NCBI GenBank assembly: GCA_032907565.1
Contig: JAJJPK010000168.1
Coordinates: 1-64,000 of the forward strand
DNA from: ZC4RG29 sp032907565
GTDB taxonomy: Bacteria > Bacteroidota > Bacteroidia > Cytophagales > Cyclobacteriaceae
Direction: 5' to 3'
DNA: 64,000 nt
The position numbers and the translations under genes were made by a program. A model generated the notes under the pieces. It was not told the origin of the DNA. It ran no database searches and worked only from the letters and a program-made list of their open reading frames with translations. The number at the start of each line of letters is the position of its first letter. Within the stretch, counting starts at the first letter, position 1. Shown one piece after another: positions 39,631 to 48,656 of this stretch.

Positions 39631-42342
39631 ATGAAGCGATTTCTACTCTTGTTGCTCCTCGCCGTGGTGGTGACGGATTCGCAGGCCCAGTTCCGCAGGA
39701 GAGATCGTGTACCCCCACCGCAAACCGACAATCGACTGAACTATGCCAACCCTGCCGAATACGTCATCGGCGGCATCTCGGTGGAAGGGTTGAACATCCT
39801 CGACGAAAATGCCATCATCTCCCTCACCGGATTAAGAGTAGGCGACAAGATCAAAATCCCGGGCGACGCTATCTCGGGCGCCATCAGAAAACTCTGGAAA
39901 CACGGCCTGGTAGGTGACGTCACTATTTCAGTCGACCGGATCGAAGGTGAAAACGTATTTCTTAAGATCGTGCTGTCGGAACGCCCCCGACTCACCAGCT
40001 ATTACTTCGTGGGGATTTCAAAAGGGAAGGAGAGCGCGCTGAAAGAAGATCTTGACCTGATCCGGGGAAGGATCGTCAACGATGCTATGCTGCGCAACAC
40101 CGAGCTCGCCGTACGCAAGCACTTCATCAAGAAGGGTTATTTGAATACGGAAGTGAAGATCATACAGGAGTCGGATACCCTGGCCCGGGAAGGGATGCGC
40201 CTGAGGATTGTCGTGAATCCGAAATCCAAAGTTAAGATCAACAGCATCGACATCTACGGCAACGAAAATATTCCCGACAGCAAGATCAAAAAGAAGATGA
40301 AGGGTACGCATGAACGTGCCGGAATCTTCCTTCACCGCACGCTCATATCCGAGTTGCTGGCACGGAAGCCCTCCGATTACCTGGAGCCGAAGAAGAAGAC
40401 AAGCTGGATGGAAGCCCGCGAGTTCCTTAACAAGAACATCCGGCTCAACATATTCAACTCGTCGAAATTCATCCAGGCCGACTACGAAGAAGACAAGAAA
40501 AAGGTCATCGCCTTCTACAATTCGAGAGGCTATCGCGATGCAGAGATTATAGCCGACACAGTATACAATCACGACGACCGGACCATCAACCTGGAAATGA
40601 AGGTGTACGAAGGTCCCAAGTACTACTTCCGCAACATTTACTGGACCGGAAACTACATTCACACCGATCGCACACTGAACGCTATCCTGGGCATTAAGAA
40701 GGGCGACGTGTACGATCGCGAACTGCTTCAACGCAAGATCACGTTCAACCCCAAGGGCGCCGACATCAGTGGTCTCTACATGGACGACGGCTACCTGTTC
40801 TTCCGCATCCAGCCTTATGAAGTGGCTATCGCCGGCGACTCGATCGATGTGGAGATGCGCATTTCAGAAGGCGAACAGGCCACCATCAACCAGGTCACGA
40901 TTACGGGTAATGAACGCACCAGCGACCACGTGATCCGCCGCGAACTTCGAACTATCCCGGGTAGAAAGTTCAGCCGCTCTGATATCATTCGCACCCAACA
41001 ATCGCTTGCGCAGCTCGGCTACTTCAATCCAGAATCGATCAGCCAGAACCTCGTACCCAATCCGGCAAACGGTACCGTTGACATCGAATGGTCGGTTGAA
41101 GAACAGTCCAATGACCAGATCGAACTTTCCGGCGGATGGGGCGGCTACTATGGCTTTGTAGGTACACTGGGTCTTACCTTCAATAACTTCTCCATACGCA
41201 ACATACCGGATCGCTCCAAGTGGCGGCCCCTTCCTGTTGGTGACGGACAACGTCTCTCGCTGCGTATGCAGGCCAACGGTAAGGCGTATCAAAACTACGG
41301 TTTCTCCTTCACCGAGCCCTGGCTGGGTGGACGCAAGCCGCAGTCGTTCTCTGTAAGCTTTAACAGCTCCATTCAACGCGCATTCTACTACGGCTTCCAG
41401 GCGGAAGTAAACGATGCGCAAAAGTTAAGCGTGCTGAATTTCTCCGTTGGCCTGGGCCGATTGCTGGAATGGCCTGACAACTATTTTACGCTGTCAAACT
41501 CCCTCTCGTACACCAAATACTCGCTGCACGATTATCCGGTTGGCATTGGCTTTTCCAACGGAGACGCTAACAGCATCACGCTGAATACAACGCTTTCGCG
41601 AAGGAGTACCGGTGACCCGCGGTATCCGACAGAAGGATCCGAGATATCGCTGAGCGTTTCGTTGACGCCGCCGTTCTCGTTGTGGCGTGACCTGAACTAC
41701 AACGACTACGACCCCGAAGACCCGGCTGCCGTTGAGGCTTTCAACCAACAGAAGTTCAAATGGATCGAGTATCATAAGTGGATGTTCGATGCCAAGTACT
41801 ACCTGCCTCTCGATAACAAGAAAAAGCTCGTGCTTGAGGCCAAGGCGCACTTCGGATTCATTGGTTCGTATTCAAAGAAGTACGGCATCGGTCCGTTCGA
41901 ACGATTCTTCATGGGTGGTGCAGGACTGGCAGGTGGCATTGGCTCGTTTGTACTCGGTCAGGAGATCATTGGCTTAAGGGGTTACGAAGACAATCTGGTT
42001 ACGCCGCCATTATACGCCCGGTACGGAAAAGAGGCACCCAGGGAAACTCAAGGAGGAATCGTTTATGATAAACTTGGGCTGGAATTGCGATACCCCGTAA
42101 CCACAGGTAACGCTGCTACCATCTACGGGTTCATTTTTACGGAGGCCGGGGGCAACTGGGGTAATTATGAAGAATTTAATCCGTTTAAGCTGTACAAATC
42201 GGCAGGCGCCGGGGTTCGGCTGTTCATGCCGGCTTTTGGGCTGATCGGACTGAACTGGGCCTACGGCTTTGACAGGCTGCCATTTTCGGAAGATATCAGC
42301 GGCTCGCAGTTCCACTTTACGATCGGCCAACAACTCAGGTAA
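39631..42342 (+). CDS. bamA: Outer-membrane protein assembly factor BamA
   Basis: 903 residues with a signal peptide (ends near DSQAQ). About five POTRA repeats span about 45-480 (for example YVIGGISVEGLNILDENAI, VKINSIDIYGNENIPDSKI, TINQVTITGNERTSDHVI). The 16-strand beta-barrel with the surface-antigen domain covers about 490-903, including GGGWGGYYGF-like strands and the loop-6 region RGYEDN near residue 789. BamA folds and inserts outer-membrane beta-barrel proteins. It starts one base after the uppS stop and is followed by two ompH genes that supply Skp-like periplasmic chaperones. Confidence 0.95.
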   Translation: MKRFLLLLLLAVVVTDSQAQFRRRDRVPPPQTDNRLNYANPAEYVIGGISVEGLNILDENAIISLTGLRVGDKIKIPGDAISGAIRKLWKHGLVGDVTISVDRIEGENVFLKIVLSERPRLTSYYFVGISKGKESALKEDLDLIRGRIVNDAMLRNTELAVRKHFIKKGYLNTEVKIIQESDTLAREGMRLRIVVNPKSKVKINSIDIYGNENIPDSKIKKKMKGTHERAGIFLHRTLISELLARKPSDYLEPKKKTSWMEAREFLNKNIRLNIFNSSKFIQADYEEDKKKVIAFYNSRGYRDAEIIADTVYNHDDRTINLEMKVYEGPKYYFRNIYWTGNYIHTDRTLNAILGIKKGDVYDRELLQRKITFNPKGADISGLYMDDGYLFFRIQPYEVAIAGDSIDVEMRISEGEQATINQVTITGNERTSDHVIRRELRTIPGRKFSRSDIIRTQQSLAQLGYFNPESISQNLVPNPANGTVDIEWSVEEQSNDQIELSGGWGGYYGFVGTLGLTFNNFSIRNIPDRSKWRPLPVGDGQRLSLRMQANGKAYQNYGFSFTEPWLGGRKPQSFSVSFNSSIQRAFYYGFQAEVNDAQKLSVLNFSVGLGRLLEWPDNYFTLSNSLSYTKYSLHDYPVGIGFSNGDANSITLNTTLSRRSTGDPRYPTEGSEISLSVSLTPPFSLWRDLNYNDYDPEDPAAVEAFNQQKFKWIEYHKWMFDAKYYLPLDNKKKLVLEAKAHFGFIGSYSKKYGIGPFERFFMGGAGLAGGIGSFVLGQEIIGLRGYEDNLVTPPLYARYGKEAPRETQGGIVYDKLGLELRYPVTTGNAATIYGFIFTEAGGNWGNYEEFNPFKLYKSAGAGVRLFMPAFGLIGLNWAYGFDRLPFSEDISGSQFHFTIGQQLR

Positions 42343-42344
42343 CC

Positions 42345-42881
42345 ATGCGGACTTGTTTTATTGCATTATTTTTCCTCTTTTTCGGCCTGACTTTTGTACA
42401 GGCTCAGAGGTTCGGATATATCGATTCGGATTACATCCTAAACAAAATGCCCGAATACCGGGAGGCGCAGAGCGAGATCAACCTGCTTGCGCAAGGTTGG
42501 GAGAAGGAAATCCAGGAAATGTCGAAAGGCATTGATGCGATGTACGCTGAATTGGAAGCTGAGCGCGTCCTTCTGACAGAGGAAATGCGAAACGAGCGCA
42601 TGGCAGCTATCCGAAAGAAGGAAGACGAATTGAAACAATATCAGAATAAGGTATTCGGGTTCGACGGCCTTTTCTTCCTGAAAAAGAATGAACTGGTCAA
42701 GCCGGTGATGGATAAAGTCTGGGATGCCGCGGAGAAGGTCGCGAAGCAGAATAACCTTGCGATTGTTTTTGATAAATCGAGCCAACTCGTCATGATCTAT
42801 ACAGATCCGCGGTACGACTATACCGATTTCGTCCTTGATGAACTCGGCCTGGGCGACCCGAACGATGTCATAAAGAACTAA
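42345..42881 (+). CDS. OmpH/Skp family periplasmic chaperone (first copy)
   Basis: 178 residues with signal peptide (ends near FVQAQ). RFGYIDSDYILNKMPEYREAQ starts the Skp body, followed by a long coiled coil (about 40-110) and the C-terminal strand-helix block LAIVFDKSSQLVMIYTDP. Skp-like proteins hold unfolded outer-membrane proteins for BamA. Starts two bases after the bamA stop. A partner copy follows. Confidence 0.93.
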   Translation: MRTCFIALFFLFFGLTFVQAQRFGYIDSDYILNKMPEYREAQSEINLLAQGWEKEIQEMSKGIDAMYAELEAERVLLTEEMRNERMAAIRKKEDELKQYQNKVFGFDGLFFLKKNELVKPVMDKVWDAAEKVAKQNNLAIVFDKSSQLVMIYTDPRYDYTDFVLDELGLGDPNDVIKN

Positions 42882-42897
42882 ACTTGAAACTGAGATA

Positions 42898-43452
42898 ATG
42901 AGAAAAGTAATTATTCTATTGCTAATCGGATTGGCTGCGAGCGCATATACCTCGGGAGTACAGGCCCAAACGAAAATAGGATTCGCCGACGTCGATTATA
43001 TTTTCAACCAGATGCCCGAGCAAAAGCAAATCCAGACCGAACTTCAGTCCGTTCAGAACGCACTGAAAAAGCAGATGGACACGAAGGCAGCCGAATTCAG
43101 GCAAAAGCTGGAAGACTACCAGGCAAACATTAACAACATGCTGCCGGCCGTACGAACCAACACCGAGCGCGAACTTCAACAGCTGCAGCAAAACCTTCAA
43201 CAGCTTCAGGAGGATGCCCAGCTTACCATTCAACAGAAGCAAGCTGAACTCATGGAACCCGTCTTCAAAAAGGTGAGCGACGCCATTGAGGCGGTGGCCA
43301 AAGAGAACGGCTTCAACCTTATATTGAGTGGTGGCGTGTCCGGACTCGATGTGGTGCTCTATGGCGATGATCAACTCGATGTTTCTGACCTGGTTCTTAG
43401 GAAAATGGGAATCACGCCGAAGCCCAGAACAGATTCCACCACGCAAAACTAA
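42898..43452 (+). CDS. OmpH/Skp family periplasmic chaperone (second copy)
   Basis: 184 residues with signal peptide (ends near GVQAQ). KIGFADVDYIFNQMPEQKQIQ is the Skp start; a Gln-rich coiled coil (about 45-125) follows, then FNLILSGGVSGLDVVLYGDDQLDVSDLV, split here. Paralogue of the gene 17 bases upstream; the coiled coils differ in charge (this one Gln-rich), which may reflect different clients. A clear terminator ends the operon. Confidence 0.93.
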   Translation: MRKVIILLLIGLAASAYTSGVQAQTKIGFADVDYIFNQMPEQKQIQTELQSVQNALKKQMDTKAAEFRQKLEDYQANINNMLPAVRTNTERELQQLQQNLQQLQEDAQLTIQQKQAELMEPVFKKVSDAIEAVAKENGFNLILSGGVSGLDVVLYGDDQLDVSDLVLRKMGITPKPRTDSTTQN

Positions 43453-43490
43453 ATTGGGTGACTAACGACATTCCGGAAAACAAGCCGGCC

Positions 43491-43519
43491 AAAACCCCGT
43501 AACGACACGGGGTTTTTTT
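43491..43519 (+). terminator. Intrinsic terminator of the uppS-bamA-ompH operon
   Basis: AAAACCCCGT pairs with ACGGGGTTTT around loop AACGAC and is followed by seven T. The strongest terminator in the window. Confidence 0.9.
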
Positions 43520-43530
43520 CTTATCCGATT

Positions 43531-44457
43531 ATGATCGCTCCCCGACATCTCAAGCGAGGCGACCGCGTGGCGCTGGTGGCGCCAGCCGGCAAGATTACCC
43601 GTGAGGTATTGACCCGGGCAGTGCGCGTACTTGAACAATGGGATCTGAAAGTGATGGTCGGCGACAACGTCATGAGCAAGAGTCACAGCTACCTGGCGGG
43701 ATCTGACGAGGAACGCCTCGTCGACCTGCAGGAAGCGCTCGACAGCCGCCGCATCAAGGCAATCTTTTGCGCGAGGGGGGGCTATGGTACTACCCGAATT
43801 GTGGATCATGTGGATCTGACAAAATTCAAAAAATACCCGAAGTGGATCGTCGGCTTTAGCGACATCACCGCGCTGCATTTACTGATGCTGCGTGCCGGAT
43901 TTGAAAGCATCCACGCATCCATGCCTTCGCAGTTCAGTGATCCCGCCGCGCGTCCTTCCGTGGAAAGCCTGCACGACCTTCTGTTTGGAAATGCTCCTGC
44001 CATCAGTGCGCCGTCCGCATCGGGCAACATTGAAGGCGAGGCGTCCGGGATGGTGATCGGTGGAAACCTTTCCATCCTTCTTGACGCGATGGGAACACCG
44101 ATAGAACCCGAAACGAAAGGCCGCATATTAGTAATCGAAGAGATCGACGAATTCAAGTACAAGCTCGATCGGATGATGACGCAGCTCAAGCGAACCGGTA
44201 AACTCGATAAGCTCGCAGGCCTTGCCATCGGGTATATGACGGGCATCAAAGACTCCAACACCCCGTTCGGGGAATCCGTCCAGGAAATTCTCCTCCGCCA
44301 CGTAAAAGATGCAGACTACCCGGTCGCCTTCGGACTCCCTATTGGCCACGAGCATCCTAACGCCGCGTGGAGGCATGGGAGCAGGATGAAGTTGAAAGTG
44401 ACGCAGGAAGGCGCCACGCTCATGCCGACTGCCTACTCCCTACGGGTTGGCGATTAA
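43531..44457 (+). CDS. LD-carboxypeptidase (peptidase S66)
   Basis: 308 residues. S66 motifs are CARGGYGTTRIVDH, the nucleophile block GFSDITALHLLM with catalytic Ser, and a Glu/His pair in the C-terminal half (EEIDEFKYKLDR; PIGHEHPNAAWRHG). The enzyme trims the terminal D-Ala from tetrapeptides during muropeptide recycling; this member lacks a signal peptide, consistent with a cytoplasmic role. Its end overlaps the convergent lysE-like gene by 18 bases. Confidence 0.93.
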   Translation: MIAPRHLKRGDRVALVAPAGKITREVLTRAVRVLEQWDLKVMVGDNVMSKSHSYLAGSDEERLVDLQEALDSRRIKAIFCARGGYGTTRIVDHVDLTKFKKYPKWIVGFSDITALHLLMLRAGFESIHASMPSQFSDPAARPSVESLHDLLFGNAPAISAPSASGNIEGEASGMVIGGNLSILLDAMGTPIEPETKGRILVIEEIDEFKYKLDRMMTQLKRTGKLDKLAGLAIGYMTGIKDSNTPFGESVQEILLRHVKDADYPVAFGLPIGHEHPNAAWRHGSRMKLKVTQEGATLMPTAYSLRVGD

Positions 44458-45051
44458 CTTGGCAAACGCATAGATTCCTAATGCAAGCAGCACAACTCCC
44501 GGCACGCGCTTCAAAATTCCCTGGTGCCGGAACAGTGGCGCAATCTTGCCGGCGAGGTATACGAGAATGATGAGGAGCGTGAGGGCGCCGAGGACCACGC
44601 CAGTGAGGTATCCGTGAAGCTCATAATTGGTGTCGAGGTCAATCCAGCCATGGCTTTTGCAATATGTGGTCATAGCGATCCAGTACGGTATGGCCATCGG
44701 GTTCAGAATACCAAGGAGAAGGCCTCGCCGAAACCCACTGTTGTTGAAGCGGACGGAAAAGTTGCTGGGCTTCGATGCGGCCCAAAGGTTGAAGGTACCC
44801 AGTGTCACCATTACAATTCCGGTAATCAGCTGGAAGTTCATGACGATGGCGGGTGTTGAAAGGATGAGTGCGGCAAACTTTACGGCAATCCACCCATAGG
44901 GATACTCGATGAGGGCAGCGGCTGCACCAAAGCGCAGGGCAATGGCGAATTTCCTTTCAAGACCCAGTTGTAAGACAGTGAGGTTGATGGTTCCTGGCGG
45001 AACCGACCCGATGAAACTGAATGCAAAGGCTATGGCGAATGCTGTGCTCAC
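44440..45051 (-). CDS. LysE/RhtB family amino-acid exporter
   Basis: 203 residues with about six transmembrane helices. SFIGSVPPGTINLTVLQLGLER is the LysE-family signature (PGP-like). Such proteins export basic amino acids, homoserine or other small polar metabolites. Starts with GTG, overlapping the ATP-grasp stop by four bases (GTGA), so the two proteins are translationally coupled. The 3' end overlaps the convergent LD-carboxypeptidase gene by 18 bases. Confidence 0.9.
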   Translation of the reverse strand: MSTAFAIAFAFSFIGSVPPGTINLTVLQLGLERKFAIALRFGAAAALIEYPYGWIAVKFAALILSTPAIVMNFQLITGIVMVTLGTFNLWAASKPSNFSVRFNNSGFRRGLLLGILNPMAIPYWIAMTTYCKSHGWIDLDTNYELHGYLTGVVLGALTLLIILVYLAGKIAPLFRHQGILKRVPGVVLLALGIYAFAKLIANP

Positions 45052-46052
45052 GCGGCGACCGTAGCTCTAAACTTTCTATACATACGCAATCCGTCCCTGA
45101 AACTCATGAACGGAACGCCCCGGCGGTGGTTCTGCATGCTGACCCGGTACAGGTCGGTCCAGTGTCTGTACATCGCCTTCATCGCCTTAGCCAGGGTGAA
45201 AGCCGGGTCGTAGATGTGCGCGGGTTCCGCCCCGCATCCGTTTAGTTCTAGAATCTTCACCCGGCCGCGGGCAAGGTCGCGCAGGGAGGCAGCCCTTAGG
45301 TCGTACCGGCCGAAATAGAAATCAGGGATCTGGCGGCTGATGCGGTCAAATGAACTGCATAGCTCATCAGTAATAAGGTGACTGCCGTCCAGGAATTTGG
45401 TTCCGAGGCAGTGGTTCCCGATAGACACAAGTTCGACCACTTCGCCGTTCCTGAGGACAGTGTTCAACCGATCGCGATATTTTTCCCTCAATGCATGCCA
45501 TTGGAGCCTTGCCCGTTCGTTCGCCATGATAAGTTCTTCGAACGTCGAGTATCCGTCACCGTAAATAGTCAGCATCTCTTTCATAACGATCGAGGTTACT
45601 ATCCCCGACGGCTCATTCGGATAGCGTCGGTAGAACACGCCGAATTCAAAGGGAAGATCGATCAGTTCCTGAATGATGAAACTCGTGCGAATAGCGGAAA
45701 GGTAGTTGTCAATGTCCTGCTCCGTGCAAATGCGTCTCACCATCCATCCCCGCTCACCGATATCGGGTTTGAAAATGACGGGCAAAGTAAGTTCAAGTTC
45801 GCGTATTCGCGCAAGTACGTCAGCCCGCGTTGAGGACGCAGGCATAAGTGCAGATTTCGCAGCAACGGACGGCGGGATGCTACGGAGGATTTCAAACTTT
45901 GATTCGCCAAACATTCCACCCGTTGGAATTCGTGGGTTTGATGCAGAGAAGAACAACAGTGAACGGGCTTTGAACGACAACCAAAGCCAGTAGAGGAAAA
46001 ACGGTAATTGAATAATTCCGAACGGCCAGTACTCCCAACTCTTAAGTCGCAC
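45048..46052 (-). CDS. ATP-grasp superfamily protein (D-Ala-D-Ala-ligase-like)
   Basis: 334 residues from a GTG at 46052 (MRLKSWEYWPFGI). The frame is open up to 46313, but that part overlaps dinB in another frame and is not protein-like, so the short form is preferred. A hydrophobic N-terminal segment (about 8-27, IIQLPFFLYWLWLSF) and ASNPRIPTGGMFGESK precede the ATP-grasp core: PVIFKPDIGERGW, FIIQELIDLPFEFGVFY and the metal-binding LELNGCGAEPAHIYDP. ATP-grasp enzymes ligate a carboxylate to an amine through acyl phosphate. It is coupled to a LysE-type exporter downstream and follows dinB. Substrates unknown. Confidence 0.8.
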   Translation of the reverse strand: MRLKSWEYWPFGIIQLPFFLYWLWLSFKARSLLFFSASNPRIPTGGMFGESKFEILRSIPPSVAAKSALMPASSTRADVLARIRELELTLPVIFKPDIGERGWMVRRICTEQDIDNYLSAIRTSFIIQELIDLPFEFGVFYRRYPNEPSGIVTSIVMKEMLTIYGDGYSTFEELIMANERARLQWHALREKYRDRLNTVLRNGEVVELVSIGNHCLGTKFLDGSHLITDELCSSFDRISRQIPDFYFGRYDLRAASLRDLARGRVKILELNGCGAEPAHIYDPAFTLAKAMKAMYRHWTDLYRVSMQNHRRGVPFMSFRDGLRMYRKFRATVAA

Positions 46053-46110
46053 GATGGCATTACTCCGGGCCAGGCGCTTCAGGAGTCCGACCTTTGCCTG
46101 CGCGCGTTGC

Positions 46111-46626
46111 TCAATGCGGGGTGCCGGCCATTTCCTTGTAACGGATGGTTGATGCCGCAATTCCGAAATCGGAGGGAAGCTGGACATAAGGGGCGATTTC
46201 TCTAACGCCAATCTTGATGAGCGCCATGTGGTGTACCGCATGCTCGATGTTGTACACCAACTCGCGCGATACATTGGTCTGTACGGTAATGTATTGCTCC
46301 TTCGCGAGGTCATACCCGACTTCGAGGTTTAATGGTATGTCGCCGGCCACGCGAGCTACAAACTGTTTGATCGCGTCGATCGTTGCTGCCGCCAGCGCTT
46401 TGTCTGTTTCGAGTAGCTTATCGTGCTCCCGCTTGTCGTAATTCACGACACCACGCTCAACGCCGCGTTCCAGGCAGATGAAAAACTCGAGAGTATGACG
46501 AATGTGTTGGCCCACGGTCGACATGCCAAGAATTTCAACGGGATGGGAGAAGTGCTCGTGTTCGACCTGGCGGCAAACATCGGTAAGTTGCTCCAGAATA
46601 TGGGTACAAGCCTGCTTTAGATGCAT
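46111..46626 (-). CDS. DinB-superfamily metalloprotein
   Basis: 171 residues, a four-helix bundle. His residues in STVGQHIRHTLEF and IEHAVHHMALIK are placed as the DinB/YfiT metal-binding triad. DinB-superfamily members include thiol transferases using bacillithiol or mycothiol and other small-molecule transferases; the name recalls damage induction, not function. It precedes the ATP-grasp gene by about 58 bases. A -7 element lies 17 bases upstream of its ATG. Confidence 0.85.
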   Translation of the reverse strand: MHLKQACTHILEQLTDVCRQVEHEHFSHPVEILGMSTVGQHIRHTLEFFICLERGVERGVVNYDKREHDKLLETDKALAAATIDAIKQFVARVAGDIPLNLEVGYDLAKEQYITVQTNVSRELVYNIEHAVHHMALIKIGVREIAPYVQLPSDFGIAASTIRYKEMAGTPH

Positions 46627-46643
46627 AGGGGGTGATAGAAATC

Positions 46644-46651
46644 CAAATATA
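46644..46651 (-). promoter_or_regulatory. -7 element TATATTTG of dinB
   Basis: Minus-strand TATATTTG, 17 bases before the dinB ATG. A TTTTTTG ten bases further upstream is too close to be a normal -33. Confidence 0.4.
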
Positions 46652-46698
46652 GAGCAAATTTCAAAAAAGCTACCGCACGGCTCAGATTCGGCCTTTGC

Positions 46699-46722
46699 GG
46701 TGCGGCAGAGGCACTCCGCACC
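46699..46722. repeat. Perfect 7-bp inverted repeat GGTGCGG / CCGCACC
   Basis: A GC-rich hairpin with a 10-base loop in the 126-base gap between the recX stop and the dinB start. No T-run on the minus strand, so not a canonical terminator. Confidence 0.5.
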
Positions 46723-46752
46723 CGGTTAAACGCTTGAAGGCAGCGGCGGCTT

Positions 46753-47229
46753 TCATGGACGATCAGGAACAAGCTCCTTCAAAAGCTCCCACACTATATC
46801 TGGCTCAAAACCCTTCCGAATGGCATAGTCAGCGATCTTGTCGCGCAGGACAAAGACGTTCGCCTCGTCAAGCTCCCCCTTTTTGCGGGATAACAATTCC
46901 TCCAGAATTGCGCGGTATTCCTCCTCGTCGATTTCTTCAAGGCCGCTCCGGATGCAGGCACGGCTGAGTCCGCGCAACTCAAGCTCGCGAACAATCTTGA
47001 TGCGTCCCCAACGCTTTAACCGGAATCTTCCCCGGGCGAAGGCCCTGGCAAAGCGTTCTTCATTGAGAAATCCTTCGGTGATCAGGAAGGCAATTAGTTC
47101 GTCGGCTTCATCCCGGGGAACACCCAGGCCGGACAACTTGCGGCGCACTTCGGCATGACACCGCTCCTGGTATGCGCAGTAACGCAAAATCCTTTCCCGC
47201 ACATTCGCTGCGGAAGATCGTTTCCCCAT
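46753..47229 (-). CDS. recX: Regulatory protein RecX
   Basis: 158 residues from ATG 47229 (MGKRSSAANVRERIL); a GTG five codons upstream is less likely. Three-helix RecX repeats are visible: CAYQERCHAEVRRKL, ADELIAFLITEGFLNEERFARAFARGRFRLKRWG (split), and the C-terminal DYAIRKGFEPDIVWELL. RecX binds RecA filaments and limits recombination and SOS signalling. Part of the minus-strand run after nadC and the YcxB-like gene. Confidence 0.93.
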   Translation of the reverse strand: MGKRSSAANVRERILRYCAYQERCHAEVRRKLSGLGVPRDEADELIAFLITEGFLNEERFARAFARGRFRLKRWGRIKIVRELELRGLSRACIRSGLEEIDEEEYRAILEELLSRKKGELDEANVFVLRDKIADYAIRKGFEPDIVWELLKELVPDRP

Positions 47230-47245
47230 GCCGACGGGCTTCACA

Positions 47246-47722
47246 CTACTTAACGTATCCCTTATTCCTGAGAACGCTGGCTACGAATTTGCGTTCATTC
47301 TCAGTATTGAATATACGAAACGGAAGGTGGATGATTTGTGCCTTGTTGACGAAAAGGACGAACGCGTCTTTGTCAATGTACGCGTACTTGATTTGATCCC
47401 ACTTCAGGGGCATACCCTCGCGAGGATTGATCTTCATGAGGATTTGCTGACTACTTATCTCGTACGAGTACCTTTGAAATAGCATTTTCCCCTGTTCGAG
47501 CTGGGTGACGCCATAGAACTGGATCCACCAGAACAGCATATAGAGAAGAAAACCGATGATGGCTCCAATGAACCACCATACACTGGGGATCCATATCGCG
47601 GGCAGGCAAAGGGCAATCGCGCACAGCACGGCAATCCAGCCTTGTCTCTTCATGATGTTCCGGAATGCAATCCGTGTGTAGGTCTTCGTATCGAGTTTGT
47701 AATTCTTCGTTCGTACGATCAT
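47246..47722 (-). CDS. YcxB-like membrane protein
   Basis: 158 residues. Two hydrophobic helices (about 28-46 and 50-70, WIAVLCAIALCLPAIW and WFIGAIIGFLLYMLFWW) are followed by a small beta domain (about 85-150) with the YcxB-like pattern PLKWDQIKYAYIDKDAFVLFV and IIHLPFRIFNTENERK. Function unknown. Lies four bases after nadC and 16 before recX. Confidence 0.72.
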   Translation of the reverse strand: MIVRTKNYKLDTKTYTRIAFRNIMKRQGWIAVLCAIALCLPAIWIPSVWWFIGAIIGFLLYMLFWWIQFYGVTQLEQGKMLFQRYSYEISSQQILMKINPREGMPLKWDQIKYAYIDKDAFVLFVNKAQIIHLPFRIFNTENERKFVASVLRNKGYVK

Positions 47723-47726
47723 AGAA

Positions 47727-48608
47727 TCATGGCAAGTTGTGGTTATTAACGCTCCGGATCTTCAGGCTCAGGTCAAGGCTTTTGATGCTGTGCGTAAGCG
47801 CGCCGACGGAAATGAGGTCCACACCTGTCGTGGCCACAGCGCGAATGGTTTCCAGCGTGATGCCCCCGCTCGCTTCTGTGATACACCGCTTCGCAATGTA
47901 TTTCACGGCCTCTTGCATTTCCTCGGGAGACATGTTGTCGAGCATGATTACATCGACGCCTCCGGTTTCTATGGCCTCTTTTGCCTGCTCGACACTGCTC
48001 ACCTCAATCTCTACCTTCAGCTCCTTTCCGGTGGCGCGAATATAATCTTTTGCGAGAAGGATCGCCTCCCTGACCCCGCCGGCAAGCTGTACATGGTTAT
48101 CCTTGAGCATGATCATGTCGAACAGCCCCAGCCGATGGTTTTGTCCCCCACCGATCCGTACGGCCCATTTTTCCGGAAGGCGAAAGTTAGGCGTGGTCTT
48201 GCGGGTGTCTACAATGGCGACTCCGGTGTCGGCGATTTCCTCCACAAGGCGACGTGTGGCAGTTGCAATGCCGCTCATGCGCTGCATGCAGTTCAGCACA
48301 AGGCGTTCCGTTGTCAGAATGGATCGGGCCTGCCCGTTCACAACGAAGGCGACATCGCCCCTACTGACCCTTGCGCCGTCGTCGAGGAAGACGTCGACAG
48401 AAAGTCCGGGATCAAAATAATGGAAGATTCGCAGTGCGAGTGCAACTCCGGCAAGTATGCCGTCTTCCTTTACCAGGAGCTCTGCGGTCGCCGATTGTTC
48501 TTTCCCTACACAACAGAGGGTAGAATGGTCTCCCTCGCCCACGTCCTCTTGCAAAGCCTGCTGAATGAACCGATCCAGGTATTCGTCGGTAATATAGTCC
48601 GGCGTCAT
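47727..48608 (-). CDS. nadC: Nicotinate-nucleotide pyrophosphorylase (carboxylating)
   Basis: 293 residues. NadC motifs are intact: EDVGEGDHSTLCC, LNCMQRMSGIATATRR, VDTRKTTPNFR, LPEKWAVRIGGGQNHRLGL and MIMLKDNH. It converts quinolinate and PRPP to nicotinate mononucleotide, the entry to NAD from de novo synthesis. It follows the DUF4783 gene, a pairing common in this phylum. Confidence 0.96.
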   Translation of the reverse strand: MTPDYITDEYLDRFIQQALQEDVGEGDHSTLCCVGKEQSATAELLVKEDGILAGVALALRIFHYFDPGLSVDVFLDDGARVSRGDVAFVVNGQARSILTTERLVLNCMQRMSGIATATRRLVEEIADTGVAIVDTRKTTPNFRLPEKWAVRIGGGQNHRLGLFDMIMLKDNHVQLAGGVREAILLAKDYIRATGKELKVEIEVSSVEQAKEAIETGGVDVIMLDNMSPEEMQEAVKYIAKRCITEASGGITLETIRAVATTGVDLISVGALTHSIKSLDLSLKIRSVNNHNLP

Positions 48609-48656
48609 CGTGCAAAAATAGACCGGACGGGTATACTTTAAAGGGGAGGGGAAAAC

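Noticed and set aside
46053..46313. N-terminal extension of the ATP-grasp frame
   Set aside because: Overlaps dinB in another frame on the same strand and is not protein-like; GTG 46052 preferred.
47739..48641. 300-codon plus-strand frame
   Set aside because: Antisense to nadC.
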